43,362 nucleotides of DNA from an uncultured Alistipes sp. Lineage in GTDB: Bacteria > Bacteroidota > Bacteroidia > Bacteroidales > Rikenellaceae. The stretch is from contig CATKXN010000008.1 in NCBI GenBank assembly GCA_949840605.1, positions 1 through 43,362 of the forward strand, read 5' to 3'. The position numbers and the translations under genes were made by a program. Positions 8,465 through 14,890 of the stretch are shown here, piece after piece (within the stretch, counting starts at the first letter, position 1; every line of letters starts with the position of its first letter). The notes below the pieces were generated by a model. That model was given only the letters and a program-made list of their open reading frames with translations, searched no databases and was not told where the DNA came from.

Positions 8465-8472
8465 TATCTTTA
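8465..8472 (+). promoter_or_regulatory. Possible -7 element of the M23 peptidase operon
   Basis: TATCTTTA differs from TAnnTTTG at one base; no TTTG lies 19-21 bases upstream. If used, transcription would start almost at the ATG. The short divergent interval with lpxK also holds two copies of CGGCCGAAC (8412-8420, 8446-8454). Confidence 0.35.
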
Positions 8473-8480
8473 CGGCATCT

Positions 8481-9776
8481 ATGAAAAGTCTGAAAGTTAT
8501 TCTTTGCGCCCTGCTGCTTACGACCGCAGGCGCCTGCAGCACGACACAGGGCCCCGCCGCCGAAACGGAAAGTGCGGAGGAGCCCCGCAACCTGCTTTAC
8601 GGCATCGACGCCGACAACTACCGCATCGAAACGGGCGAAGTGGGGTCCGGGGAGACGATGGGCAAAATACTCAACGGATTCGGCGTCTCGGCCTACACGG
8701 TCGACCGGCTGGACAAGACTTCGAAGGAGATTTTCCCGCTGCGCAACATCCGCGCGGGACACAAGTACGCCGCCTTCATCCACGAAGACTCGCTTTACGC
8801 CCCGCACCTCGACTACCTGGCCTACGAACTTTCGGTGACGGATTACGTGGTCTTCGGATTCCACGACAACGACTCGGTGTCGGTGCGCCGCGACTGCAAG
8901 GACTACACGCTGCGCCGCACGAAGAAAAGCGCCGTCATCAACTCCTCGCTCTGGGGCGCCATCATGGAGCAGGACCTGCCCTATGCGCTGGCCGCCGAGC
9001 TGGAGGACATCTACCAGTGGACGGTCGATTTCTTCGGCATCCAGAAGGGAGACAGCTTCACGGTGATCTACGACGAACGCTTCATCGACGACTCGGTGTC
9101 GGTGGGCATCGGACGCATCTGGGGCGCGAAATTCGCCCAAGGCGGCAAGGAGTATTACGCCATTCCGTTCCGTCAGAACGGCAAGATCCAGTACTGGGAG
9201 GCGGACGGCGCGAGCCTCCGCAAGCAGATGCTCAAAGCCCCGCTGAAATACTCGCGCATCAGCTCGAAATTCACCTACGCGCGCAAGCACCCCATATATA
9301 AGGTTTACCGGCCGCACACGGGCGTCGATTACGCTGCGCCGAAAGGCACCCCCGTACACGCCGTGGCCGACGGCACGGTGATCTTCAAAGGCTGGGGAGG
9401 AGGTGGCGGCAACACGCTCAAGATCAAGCATGCGGGCGGCCTGCAGACGGGTTACCTGCACCTGAGCGGGTATGCCAAGGGCATCGCGAAAGGGTCGCGC
9501 GTCGCGCAGGGCCAGCTGATCGGTTACGTCGGATCGACGGGCGCTTCGACGGGTCCCCACCTCGACTACCGCGTCTGGAAGAACGGCACGCCGATCGACC
9601 CGCTGAAAATCCCGCAGGAGCCTGCGGAGCCGATCTCGAAGGAGAACCGCCCGCTGTTCGAATACGTCCGCGACCGCATCGCGGCCGAACTTTCCGGCGA
9701 CGTGAAGCCCGAGGAGCGGATCACGCAGCTGGATTCGCTCGTCCTGCCCGCGGCCGCCGCACAACCCCAAGAATAA
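8481..9776 (+). CDS. M23 (LytM-type) metallopeptidase lipoprotein
   Basis: The 431-residue protein is a periplasmic or surface peptidoglycan endopeptidase candidate. It begins with a signal peptide and lipobox-like TAGAC (Cys 19). The middle part (about 50-260) resembles the domains that precede M23 cores in the DD-endopeptidase family. The catalytic core has H279xxxD283 (HTGVD), H327 in YLHLS and H360 in TGPHLDYR. The usual HxH is HxD here: D362 stands where LytM enzymes have their third zinc ligand His, so the zinc site would be His/Asp/Asp. Whether this is active is not shown by sequence alone. The stop is 4 bases before ispD, so the two are co-transcribed. Confidence 0.9.
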   Translation: MKSLKVILCALLLTTAGACSTTQGPAAETESAEEPRNLLYGIDADNYRIETGEVGSGETMGKILNGFGVSAYTVDRLDKTSKEIFPLRNIRAGHKYAAFIHEDSLYAPHLDYLAYELSVTDYVVFGFHDNDSVSVRRDCKDYTLRRTKKSAVINSSLWGAIMEQDLPYALAAELEDIYQWTVDFFGIQKGDSFTVIYDERFIDDSVSVGIGRIWGAKFAQGGKEYYAIPFRQNGKIQYWEADGASLRKQMLKAPLKYSRISSKFTYARKHPIYKVYRPHTGVDYAAPKGTPVHAVADGTVIFKGWGGGGGNTLKIKHAGGLQTGYLHLSGYAKGIAKGSRVAQGQLIGYVGSTGASTGPHLDYRVWKNGTPIDPLKIPQEPAEPISKENRPLFEYVRDRIAAELSGDVKPEERITQLDSLVLPAAAAQPQE

Positions 9777-9780
9777 ACGT

Positions 9781-10518
9781 ATGGAAAGCACGGGAATCAT
9801 CATCGTAGCCGGAGGCAGCGGGCGCCGCGCAGGAGGCGCGCGTCCCAAGCAGTTCGCGTTCCTCGCCGGAATGCCTGTACTGGCGCGCACGATCAACAAT
9901 TTTGCCGCGGCGATGCCCGGGGCGGAGATCGTCGCCGTACTGCCGGAGCAGCACATCGAATTCTGGAACAACCTCGCGGCCCGTTTCGACGTGGCGGCGC
10001 ACACGGTCGTCGCAGGGGGCGCGGAACGTTTCGACTCGGTCAGAAACGGACTCGCGGCGCTGACGAGCGATCCCGAACTGATCGCCGTGCAGGACGGCGT
10101 GCGTCCGCTGGGAACGGCCGAAATGATCCGCCGCGTGGCCGCAGCCGCGGCGCGCCACGGAGCCGCCATTCCGGTCGTGGAGGCCGTGGATTCGTTCCGC
10201 GAAACGGAGGGGGAACCCGACGCGGAGGGCCTCGTGTCGTCGCGGATCGTCGACCGCCGCCGGCTGCGCATCGTGCAGACCCCGCAGTTCTTCCGCGCCG
10301 GGGTGCTGCGCCGCGCCTATGAAACGGAATACCGCGCAGAGTTCACCGACGACGCCTCGGTGGTCGAAGCCGCCGGGCACCGCATATGCCTCGCCGAAGG
10401 CGAACGCGAGAACCTGAAACTGACCACCCCGGAGGATTTCACCATTGCCGAGGCCCTGATCGCCGCCCGCGAGGAGGCCGCGGAAGAACAAGCAACGACC
10501 GATGCAGAGCGTTTATAA
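9781..10518 (+). CDS. ispD: 2-C-methyl-D-erythritol 4-phosphate cytidylyltransferase
   Basis: IspD joins CTP to MEP to form CDP-ME, the third step of the non-mevalonate isoprenoid pathway. The 245-residue protein has the nucleotide-binding N-terminus IIIVAGGSGRRAGGARPKQF with the key R and K, the family signature VQDGVRPL near residue 103, and TPQFF near 165. A Glu/Ala-rich tail of about 15 residues extends past the usual end. It follows the M23 gene by 4 bases and overlaps the next gene by 17 bases in another frame, which indicates coupled translation. No other MEP-pathway gene is in the window. Confidence 0.95.
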   Translation: MESTGIIIVAGGSGRRAGGARPKQFAFLAGMPVLARTINNFAAAMPGAEIVAVLPEQHIEFWNNLAARFDVAAHTVVAGGAERFDSVRNGLAALTSDPELIAVQDGVRPLGTAEMIRRVAAAAARHGAAIPVVEAVDSFRETEGEPDAEGLVSSRIVDRRRLRIVQTPQFFRAGVLRRAYETEYRAEFTDDASVVEAAGHRICLAEGERENLKLTTPEDFTIAEALIAAREEAAEEQATTDAERL

Positions 10519-11032
10519 ATACCGTTTCGACCGTCACACGATCTACTGGACGCTGATCTACCTGGTGGTTTTCATCCTCCTGGGCGGCCTGCTCTACCAT
10601 TTGTACGAAGGAGGCTATCTCTCGGCGTGGTTCACCTCGTTCATCGTAGCGCTGATCGCCCTGATGTCGCTGTCGATCCCCCGCCGGATCGTCGTCTCGG
10701 ACGAGACGGTCGAAATACGCTGTCTGTTGGACATCACCGAGATACGCCGCGACGAAATCGCCTCGGTGCGCCGTGTGGACGCCCGGCGGATGCAATGGTT
10801 CGTGCCGATCTTCGGCGGATGCGGCTTCTTCGGCTACTACGGCCACTTCATCGACCTGCGCCGGCTCGACCGCGTGCGGCTCTACGCCTCGGAGTGGCGC
10901 AACTTCGTCGAAATAACGGACATCTACGAAGACCGGCTCTACGTCTCGTGCTCCGACGCCGACCGCCTCGTGGCCGAACTCACCCCGCCGGGCGGCAACC
11001 GTCCAGACGAGGAGGACGAAAGCGGCAGCTAA
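10502..11032 (+). CDS. Small membrane protein with a bacterial PH-like domain
   Basis: The 176-residue protein has two N-terminal transmembrane segments (about 13-35 and 40-58, with a short YEGGYLSAW turn) and a soluble C-terminal part beginning IPRRIVVSDETVEIR. The VSDETVEIRCLLDITEIRRDEI pattern is typical of bacterial PH (bPH) domains attached to membrane hairpins. A Phe/Gly-rich stretch (FGGCGFFGYYGH) lies near 100-111, and an acidic tail ends the protein. The role is unknown; bPH proteins are usually small envelope proteins. Overlap with ispD suggests the same transcript, but a functional tie to isoprenoid synthesis is not evident. Confidence 0.8.
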   Translation: MQSVYKYRFDRHTIYWTLIYLVVFILLGGLLYHLYEGGYLSAWFTSFIVALIALMSLSIPRRIVVSDETVEIRCLLDITEIRRDEIASVRRVDARRMQWFVPIFGGCGFFGYYGHFIDLRRLDRVRLYASEWRNFVEITDIYEDRLYVSCSDADRLVAELTPPGGNRPDEEDESGS

Positions 11033-11073
11033 TTTGCATGACCCATATTCACCAAAATAAAAAACAGTAAAAG

Positions 11074-11238
11074 ATGAAAAAGTATCGTTGCGTAGTCTGC
11101 GAGTGGATTTACGACCCCGCAGTCGGCGATCCCGACGGAGGCATCGCCCCCGGAACGCCTTTCGAAGAGATTCCCGACGATTGGGTATGTCCCGTCTGCG
11201 GAGTCGACAAGAGCAACTTCGAAGAGGTCGAGGAGTAA
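11074..11238 (+). CDS. Rubredoxin
   Basis: This 54-residue protein is a one-iron electron carrier. Cys 6 and Cys 9 ([12 protein letters not shown]) and Cys 39 and Cys 42 ([13 protein letters not shown]) form the Fe(Cys)4 site, with the conserved [20 protein letters not shown] between them. Start and length are the normal ones for the family. The gene lies 41 bases after the PH-like gene and before a terminator, so it may be the last gene of that transcript. In anaerobes rubredoxins commonly feed electrons to peroxide- or oxygen-reducing enzymes; none is adjacent, so the partner is unknown. Confidence 0.96.
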   Translation: MKKYRCVVCEWIYDPAVGDPDGGIAPGTPFEEIPDDWVCPVCGVDKSNFEEVEE

Positions 11239-11253
11239 ATCCGACCTTCGGAC

Positions 11254-11293
11254 CCGATGCGGCGCATCCCGATCCCGGGATACGCCGCATCGG
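11254..11293 (+). terminator. Intrinsic terminator after rubredoxin
   Basis: An 11-bp stem CCGATGCGGCG/CGCCGCATCGG (11254-11264 with 11283-11293) encloses an inner ATCCCG/CGGGAT stem; CTTGTTCC follows. It separates the rubredoxin transcript from the cysteine operon. Confidence 0.75.
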
Positions 11294-11386
11294 CTTGTTC
11301 CGGAGGTTCGCGCCGAGGACGGGCCGGAGCGCATCAGGCAGTCCGGAAAGAGTAACGGCAAGCGATCGAAATAAAAACCGAAAAGG

Positions 11387-11417
11387 TTGGATTTTTCGAA
11401 AAAGTGCCTTATATTTG
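11387..11417 (+). promoter_or_regulatory. Promoter of the cysteine leader-cysK-cysE operon
   Basis: TTG (11387-11389), a 20-base spacer and a perfect TATATTTG (11410-11417) match the Bacteroidetes promoter. Transcription would start near 11423, giving an untranslated leader of about 18 A-rich bases before the leader-peptide ATG at 11442. Confidence 0.7.
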
Positions 11418-11441
11418 TCCCGAACCGAAAAAAAGAATTCC

Positions 11442-11552
11442 ATGTCGGCAGTCATCAGCAATACGATGTGTTGTGCCGCAGCGACTTGTTGTCGTTGCTG
11501 TTTCGTCGTAGCTGCTGCCACACGGGGATTGTCATGCAAGATAGACGGGTAA
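11442..11552 (+). CDS. Cysteine-rich leader peptide upstream of cysK
   Basis: A 36-codon frame starts about 18 bases after the predicted transcription start and behind an A-rich patch (GAAAAAAAGAATTCC) like other Bacteroidetes start regions. It encodes seven cysteines: positions 10, 11, 16, 17, 19, 20 and 32, including the dense MCCAAATCCRCCF. Five of the seven codons are TGT. There is no domain, signal peptide or metal-site spacing that suggests a stable protein. The stop (11550-11552) lies 27 bases before an intrinsic terminator that itself precedes cysK. This is the layout of an amino-acid-sensing attenuator: ribosomes stall at the Cys codons when charged tRNA-Cys is low. Alternatively the frame could be fortuitous, but the Cys density next to the cysteine biosynthesis genes makes that unlikely. 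Confidence 0.8.
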   Translation: MSAVISNTMCCAAATCCRCCFVVAAATRGLSCKIDG

Positions 11553-11607
11553 GCACCCGTTATCATTCCATAATTATGCGGCAGACTACCATCTGCCGTT
11601 TTTTTTT
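11446..11607 (+). promoter_or_regulatory. Putative transcription attenuator of cysK-cysE
   Basis: Four short segments can pair alternatively: 1, CGGCAG 11446-11451; 2, CTGCC 11515-11519; 3, CGGCAGA 11579-11585; 4, TCTGCCG 11592-11598. 3:4 is the terminator. 2:3 is an antiterminator that can be lengthened by GTAG 11508-11511 with CTAC 11586-11589. 1:2 would free segment 3. A second antiterminator choice is TGCCGCA 11474-11480 with TGCGGCA 11577-11583. A small stem ACGGGT/ACCCGT (11545-11560) surrounds the leader stop codon. A ribosome stalled at Cys 10-11 leaves segment 2 free for segment 3. Confidence 0.65.
11579..11607 (+). terminator. Attenuator terminator before cysK
   Basis: A perfect 7-bp G+C-rich stem (11579-11585 with 11592-11598), a 6-base loop and nine T (11599-11607) form a textbook intrinsic terminator. 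It lies 22 bases upstream of the cysK start with no complete gene before it except the leader peptide, so it must be conditionally bypassed for cysK to be expressed from this promoter. Confidence 0.9.
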
Positions 11608-11629
11608 ATTTAATCTATAATCAGATACC

Positions 11630-12589
11630 ATGAAAAAAATTGCAAGTTCAGCACTGGACCTCGTCGGCAACACACCGATGGTCGAACTGTCGCGCCTGGG
11701 CCGGGAGGCTGGCGCCGTGGCCAGGGTCGTCGCCAAGGTCGAACTGTTCAACCCCGCCGGAAGCGTGAAGGACCGCATCGCCCTGGCGATGGTCAAGGAG
11801 GCCGAAGCCCGCGGCACAATCCGTCCCGGAGCCACGATCATCGAGCCCACGAGCGGCAATACGGGTGTCGGGCTGGCACTCGTCAGCGCACTGAAAGGCT
11901 ATAAGCTGATCCTCACCATGCCCGAGACGATGAGCGTCGAGCGACAACGGCTCGTGGCGGCCTACGGCGCACAAGTGGTCCTCACCCCCGGGGCCGAAGG
12001 CATGAAAGGGGCCATCGCCCGGGCCGAGGCGCTGCTCGCGGAGATTCCCGGATCGGTCATGCTCCAGCAGTTCGAGAACCCCGCCAACCCCGAACGCCAC
12101 TACCGTTCCACCGCCGAAGAGATCTGGCGCGACACCGACGGAACGGCGGACCTCGTCGTGGCCGGCGTCGGCACGGGCGGAACCATCAGCGGCATGGGAC
12201 GCCGGCTCAAGGAGCTGAACCCCGGGATGGAGGTCGTGGCCGTGGAACCGGCCGCTTCGCCCGTGCTCTCGGGCGGCGCCCCCGGTCCCCACAGGATACA
12301 GGGCATCGGCGCGGGATTCGTCCCCCGGAATTACGATGCCGCGGTCGTGGACCGCGTCATCCCGGTCGGCGACGACGAAGCCATCGGGACGGCCCGGTTG
12401 CTCGCCGCACACGAAGGACTGCTGGTCGGCATCTCCTCCGGAGCCGCCGCATACGCCGCCCTGCAGCTGGCCAAACACGAGGAGAACCGCGGCAAAACGA
12501 TCGTCGTGCTGCTGCCCGACACCGGCGAGCGTTATCTCTCTACCCTGCTGTACGCCTTCGACGAATACAAAACCGACATCCGCCTATGA
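11630..12589 (+). CDS. cysK: Cysteine synthase (O-acetylserine sulfhydrylase)
   Basis: CysK makes cysteine from O-acetylserine and sulfide with pyridoxal phosphate. The 319-residue fold-type II enzyme has the PLP lysine K47 in NPAGSVKDR, the substrate loop TSGNTG (about 74-79), the phosphate-binding GTGGTISG (about 182-189) and GISSGAAA (about 271-278). The C-terminus [13 protein letters not shown] is typical. The protein contains no cysteine residue at all, which would allow translation while cysteine is short. It is downstream of the Cys-rich leader and terminator, and its stop overlaps the start of cysE by 4 bases (ATGA), so both enzymes of the pathway are made together. Confidence 0.97.
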   Translation: MKKIASSALDLVGNTPMVELSRLGREAGAVARVVAKVELFNPAGSVKDRIALAMVKEAEARGTIRPGATIIEPTSGNTGVGLALVSALKGYKLILTMPETMSVERQRLVAAYGAQVVLTPGAEGMKGAIARAEALLAEIPGSVMLQQFENPANPERHYRSTAEEIWRDTDGTADLVVAGVGTGGTISGMGRRLKELNPGMEVVAVEPAASPVLSGGAPGPHRIQGIGAGFVPRNYDAAVVDRVIPVGDDEAIGTARLLAAHEGLLVGISSGAAAYAALQLAKHEENRGKTIVVLLPDTGERYLSTLLYAFDEYKTDIRL

Positions 12590-13455
12590 ACCGCAAAGCG
12601 TCCGAAACACAGCTCCGGCAGCTTGCCGAAGCCCTCGCGACACCGGACATCCACATCCCCACGGCCGTTCCGGCGGGCATCGACCTCGCAGCGCTGAAAC
12701 GAGCCGTGCGGCTCTTCCGGTCGGCGGTCTTTACCGGCTATTTCGGTGCGGAACCCATCGCCACAATCCTCGGCAAACTCTCCGACATCCTCGCACGCCA
12801 GAGCGCCCTCGCCTGTGCCACATTCCACCGCGGAGTGCATCCGGACGCTGAGCCATTCGGCAGGGAGGTCGCCGCGCAACTGCTAAAGCAATTGCCCGAA
12901 CTGCGCCGCCGACTCGGGACCGACGTGAAAGCCGTCTTCGACGGGGACCCCGCAGCCGTGAGCTACGAAGAAGTAATCCTCTGCTACCCGGCGCTCGTCG
13001 CCCTGACGCACTACCGCCTGGCCCACGCCCTGCTGCAACTCGGGGTCCCGATCCTACCGCGCCTGATCTCCGAGGCGGCCCACTCGGCCACGGGTATCGA
13101 CATACATCCCGGCGCAGAGATCGGGGAATATTTCAGCATCGACCACGGCACAGGCGTCGTAATCGGCGAAACATGCGTCATCGGCAACCACGTGCGGCTT
13201 TATCAGGGAGTGACGCTCGGCGCCAAGAGTTTCAAGTTCGACGCCGCGGGCAATATCCTCCAGGAACCGCGCCACCCGATTCTCGAGGACAATGTGGTGG
13301 TCTACTCCAACTCCTCGATCCTGGGGCGCGTACGAATCGGCCATGATACGGTCGTCGGCGGCAACGTCTGGCAGACGACCGACTTGCCGCCCTATTCGCG
13401 CGTAATTCAGGGCCGTGCGAGTGTATCGACATTCGAAAACGGAGGCGGAATATAA
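12586..13455 (+). CDS. cysE: Serine O-acetyltransferase
   Basis: CysE/EpsC acetylates serine with acetyl-CoA, providing O-acetylserine for CysK. The 289-residue protein has a helical N-terminal half. A left-handed beta-helix of hexapeptide repeats follows (about 160-265): the catalytic H and D of IDIHPGAE and [12 protein letters not shown], then [33 protein letters not shown] and VVGGNVW. It ends in Gly-Gly-Gly-Ile. A C-terminal isoleucine is the residue by which many serine acetyltransferases insert into the CysK active site to form the cysteine synthase complex, so complex formation is plausible here. It overlaps cysK by 4 bases; feedback inhibition by cysteine is a family property, not visible here. 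Confidence 0.95.
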   Translation: MNRKASETQLRQLAEALATPDIHIPTAVPAGIDLAALKRAVRLFRSAVFTGYFGAEPIATILGKLSDILARQSALACATFHRGVHPDAEPFGREVAAQLLKQLPELRRRLGTDVKAVFDGDPAAVSYEEVILCYPALVALTHYRLAHALLQLGVPILPRLISEAAHSATGIDIHPGAEIGEYFSIDHGTGVVIGETCVIGNHVRLYQGVTLGAKSFKFDAAGNILQEPRHPILEDNVVVYSNSSILGRVRIGHDTVVGGNVWQTTDLPPYSRVIQGRASVSTFENGGGI

Positions 13456-13523
13456 CCGCTAACGATCCGGAAGGACTATCTCCCCGAAATTCTGCACAAA
13501 TGCGTCGAGGAGCGGACTGAAAA

Positions 13524-13555
13524 GCGGGGCGCATCTTCATACGGATGCGCCCCGC
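13524..13555 (+). terminator. Hairpin after cysE
   Basis: A perfect 12-bp stem GCGGGGCGCATC/GATGCGCCCCGC with an 8-base loop lies about 70 bases after the cysE stop. No long T run follows; a second T-tailed terminator comes next. Confidence 0.65.
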
Positions 13556-13578
13556 GGCATTTCCGGGAGCTATTTCAA

Positions 13579-13616
13579 AAAAATCGGGGGGGGGTATACA
13601 ATCTCCCCCGATTTTT
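13579..13616 (+). terminator. Intrinsic terminator containing a 9-G tract
   Basis: AAAAATCGGGGG (13579-13590) pairs with CCCCCGATTTTT (13605-13616). The G arm is part of a run of nine G (13586-13594), so its length and register could vary. The T tail merges into the -7 element of the next gene (13619-13626). Confidence 0.8.
13586..13594 (+). repeat. Homopolymer of nine G in the terminator/promoter interval
   Basis: Nine G in a row form the 5' arm of the terminator and end 24 bases before the -7 element, immediately upstream of where the -33 element of the next gene would fall. Slippage would change both stem register and upstream promoter spacing. Confidence 0.9.
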
Positions 13617-13618
13617 GT

Positions 13619-13626
13619 TATTTTTG
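13619..13626 (+). promoter_or_regulatory. -7 element of the secreted-protein gene
   Basis: TATTTTTG is a perfect TAnnTTTG match 41 bases before the ATG at 13668. No TTTG is found 19-21 bases upstream; the expected -33 position lies just after the nine-G tract. Confidence 0.5.
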
Positions 13627-13667
13627 TCCGTCGCGCACGGTGCGCGGCTAAAACCCAAATCAATACA

Positions 13668-14251
13668 ATGATGAAAAAAATCCTATTCCTGATGGCTGCA
13701 ACGGCCATGATTCTGGGGGGGGGAACGCGGTGACGGCACAGACCCTCGAACCCGAATTCGAGGGTGAGGTCGTCGGCGTATTCCCCGACGGCACGTCCAA
13801 AAAGCTCGAAAAACACAACGTGCGGATGCGAACGGGCGCCGGCGTCTATATCGCCGGATTCGCAGCCAGCAAATCCAAAACAAAAGTACTCGTGGAAGGC
13901 GGTTCGGCCAGCGTGCGGTTCGACGGCTCGCAGCCGATCGCGCTCATCGTCCGCGCCAAGGACAACAAGGCCGACCCGATGTCCATCGTGCGCGTTTTCC
14001 GCATGAAAAGCTCCAAAAAGAACCGTTCGGCGGTGATCTCGGCCGTCGGGTCGTTCTCGGTGAGCTCCAATACGATGGACTATCTGCGGTTCTCGGCCGA
14101 GAAATACGGCGAAAGCTCCTACCGCCTGACCTTCGACGAACGTCCCGCAGGCGAATACGGCGTCATCGTCTCGAACCCCAACAACGTGGACGAGAAGATG
14201 GTGATCGTCTCGACGTTCGCCATCGACGGCGGAGCCGGAGCCAAAGAGTGA
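13668..14251 (+). CDS. Secreted protein of unknown function, signal peptide frameshifted at a 9-G tract
   Basis: Two frames make one gene. The first, from ATG 13668 (or 13671), encodes a signal-peptide N-terminus MMKKILFLMAATAMILGG. It then reads through nine G (13715-13723) and stops at TGA 13731-13733. The second frame runs from about 13724 to TGA 14249-14251 and starts NAVTA-QTLEPEFEGEV, a good signal peptidase I site (VTA before Q). With seven or ten G the two would join into an intact secreted protein of about 193 residues. As assembled, only a GTG at 13730 could start the second part, giving 173 residues without export. The mature part is beta-rich, with repeated short strands and no family I recognise. 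The gene is either phase variable and OFF here, or the G count is a sequencing error. Confidence 0.7.
13715..13723 (+). repeat. Homopolymer of nine G inside a signal-peptide coding region
   Basis: The tract sits exactly where the hydrophobic core of the signal peptide passes into its cleavage region. Nine G breaks the frame; seven or ten restores it. Confidence 0.9.
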
Positions 14252-14282
14252 TCCCGGAAACACTGGTCCGCTTCCGATCCGT

Positions 14283-14313
14283 GCGGTGCAGAATCTCTCT
14301 GCACCGCTTTTTT
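14283..14313 (+). terminator. Intrinsic terminator
   Basis: GCGGTGCAGA (14283-14292) pairs with TCTGCACCGC (14298-14307) around ATCTC, followed by six T. It ends the transcript of the secreted-protein gene. Confidence 0.92.
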
Positions 14314-14480
14314 ATTCAACGCGGAACAGGCAGTGCGGTTTCCGGACCGTCACCCCGCTTACGTCACGCCACCTGTATCGGCTCGCAATAATCTCAAAAA
14401 TAACAATAACAAAGTTGTATTTCAAGGGCTTTTGCGCTTGCAGAAGAAAATTGTTTTATAGAAATTTGTACCAATTTTAG

Positions 14481-14626
14481 ATGAGTGCTGTTCAATGTGA
14501 AAAATATTTTCTACTTTTGCTTTGCCGAATAATCGGCAGACATACAGTTTAGAAAGTGTTTTCGCACTGTCCTCAATAGAAAATCTGACAGTTTTCAATG
14601 AAGAAAGGACAACGAACAGCACTCAT
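14481..14626. repeat. 13-bp inverted repeat flanking a promoter-like box (possible inverton or MITE)
   Basis: ATGAGTGCTGTTC (14481-14493) and its exact reverse complement GAACAGCACTCAT (14614-14626) bound 120 bases. Inside, TACTTTTG at 14512-14519 is a perfect -7 box pointing toward the lipoprotein operon; no matching box points left. No target-site duplication is seen at the edges and no recombinase gene lies in the window. Confidence 0.5.
14512..14519 (+). promoter_or_regulatory. Promoter-like -7 box inside the inverted repeat
   Basis: TACTTTTG matches TAnnTTTG. A -33 TTTG is not present; the expected place falls at the end of the left repeat arm. A small stem TGCCGA/TCGGCA (14523-14538) lies at the would-be transcript start. 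The first operon gene begins about 370 bases downstream. Confidence 0.4.
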
Positions 14627-14890
14627 TTCTTGTTTAGATATATGTGATCGAGCATGCTCTGTGCCCGCATATCCCATATCTATTCAAGTGTGGGGTATCG
14701 TATCGTTTATTTTCTTCGGGTTTTGTCAGAACCTTCTATTGAGTAAACGAAATCGGCTCCACACTTTCTTTTTATCCACAATCATACCGTCAGGAGCCGA
14801 ACGGTAAAATTGAAAATTGTCAAACGCAAATATCAATTTTACTATGCAATGTATTTCTTCGAACATTTGTCTATTTCAAATCATTAACTT

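Larger units (their letters stand above)
14314..14890. other. AT-rich gene-free interval with inverted repeats
   Basis: About 577 bases are clearly richer in A+T than all neighbouring genes. Open frames of 64-69 codons exist on both strands (for example 14598-14807 plus and 14422-14622 minus), but none has a recognisable protein pattern. The interval contains a 13-bp inverted repeat (14481-14493 and 14614-14626) and a 10-bp inverted repeat GTAAAATTGA/TCAATTTTAC (14804-14813 and 14833-14842). It is the upstream region of the eight-gene lipoprotein operon. Composition suggests foreign or regulatory DNA. Confidence 0.6.

Noticed and set aside
8436..10271. 611-codon minus-strand frame opposite the M23 peptidase and ispD genes
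   Set aside because: It is antisense to two genes with catalytic motifs and shows no protein pattern of its own.
11423..11630. T-box or metabolite riboswitch upstream of cysK
   Set aside because: I see no T-box consensus or recognisable riboswitch core. The Cys-rich open frame with the terminator explains the leader better.
13545..13733. Separate 62-codon gene ending at 13733
   Set aside because: Its first half is the terminator region. Its second half is the signal peptide of the following gene, interrupted at the nine-G tract.
14598..14807. 69-codon plus-strand frame and 66-codon minus-strand frame (14422-14622) in the AT-rich interval
   Set aside because: Neither has a recognisable domain. 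Both cross the inverted repeat and lie in AT-rich DNA where starts are frequent. Neither can be supported as a gene.
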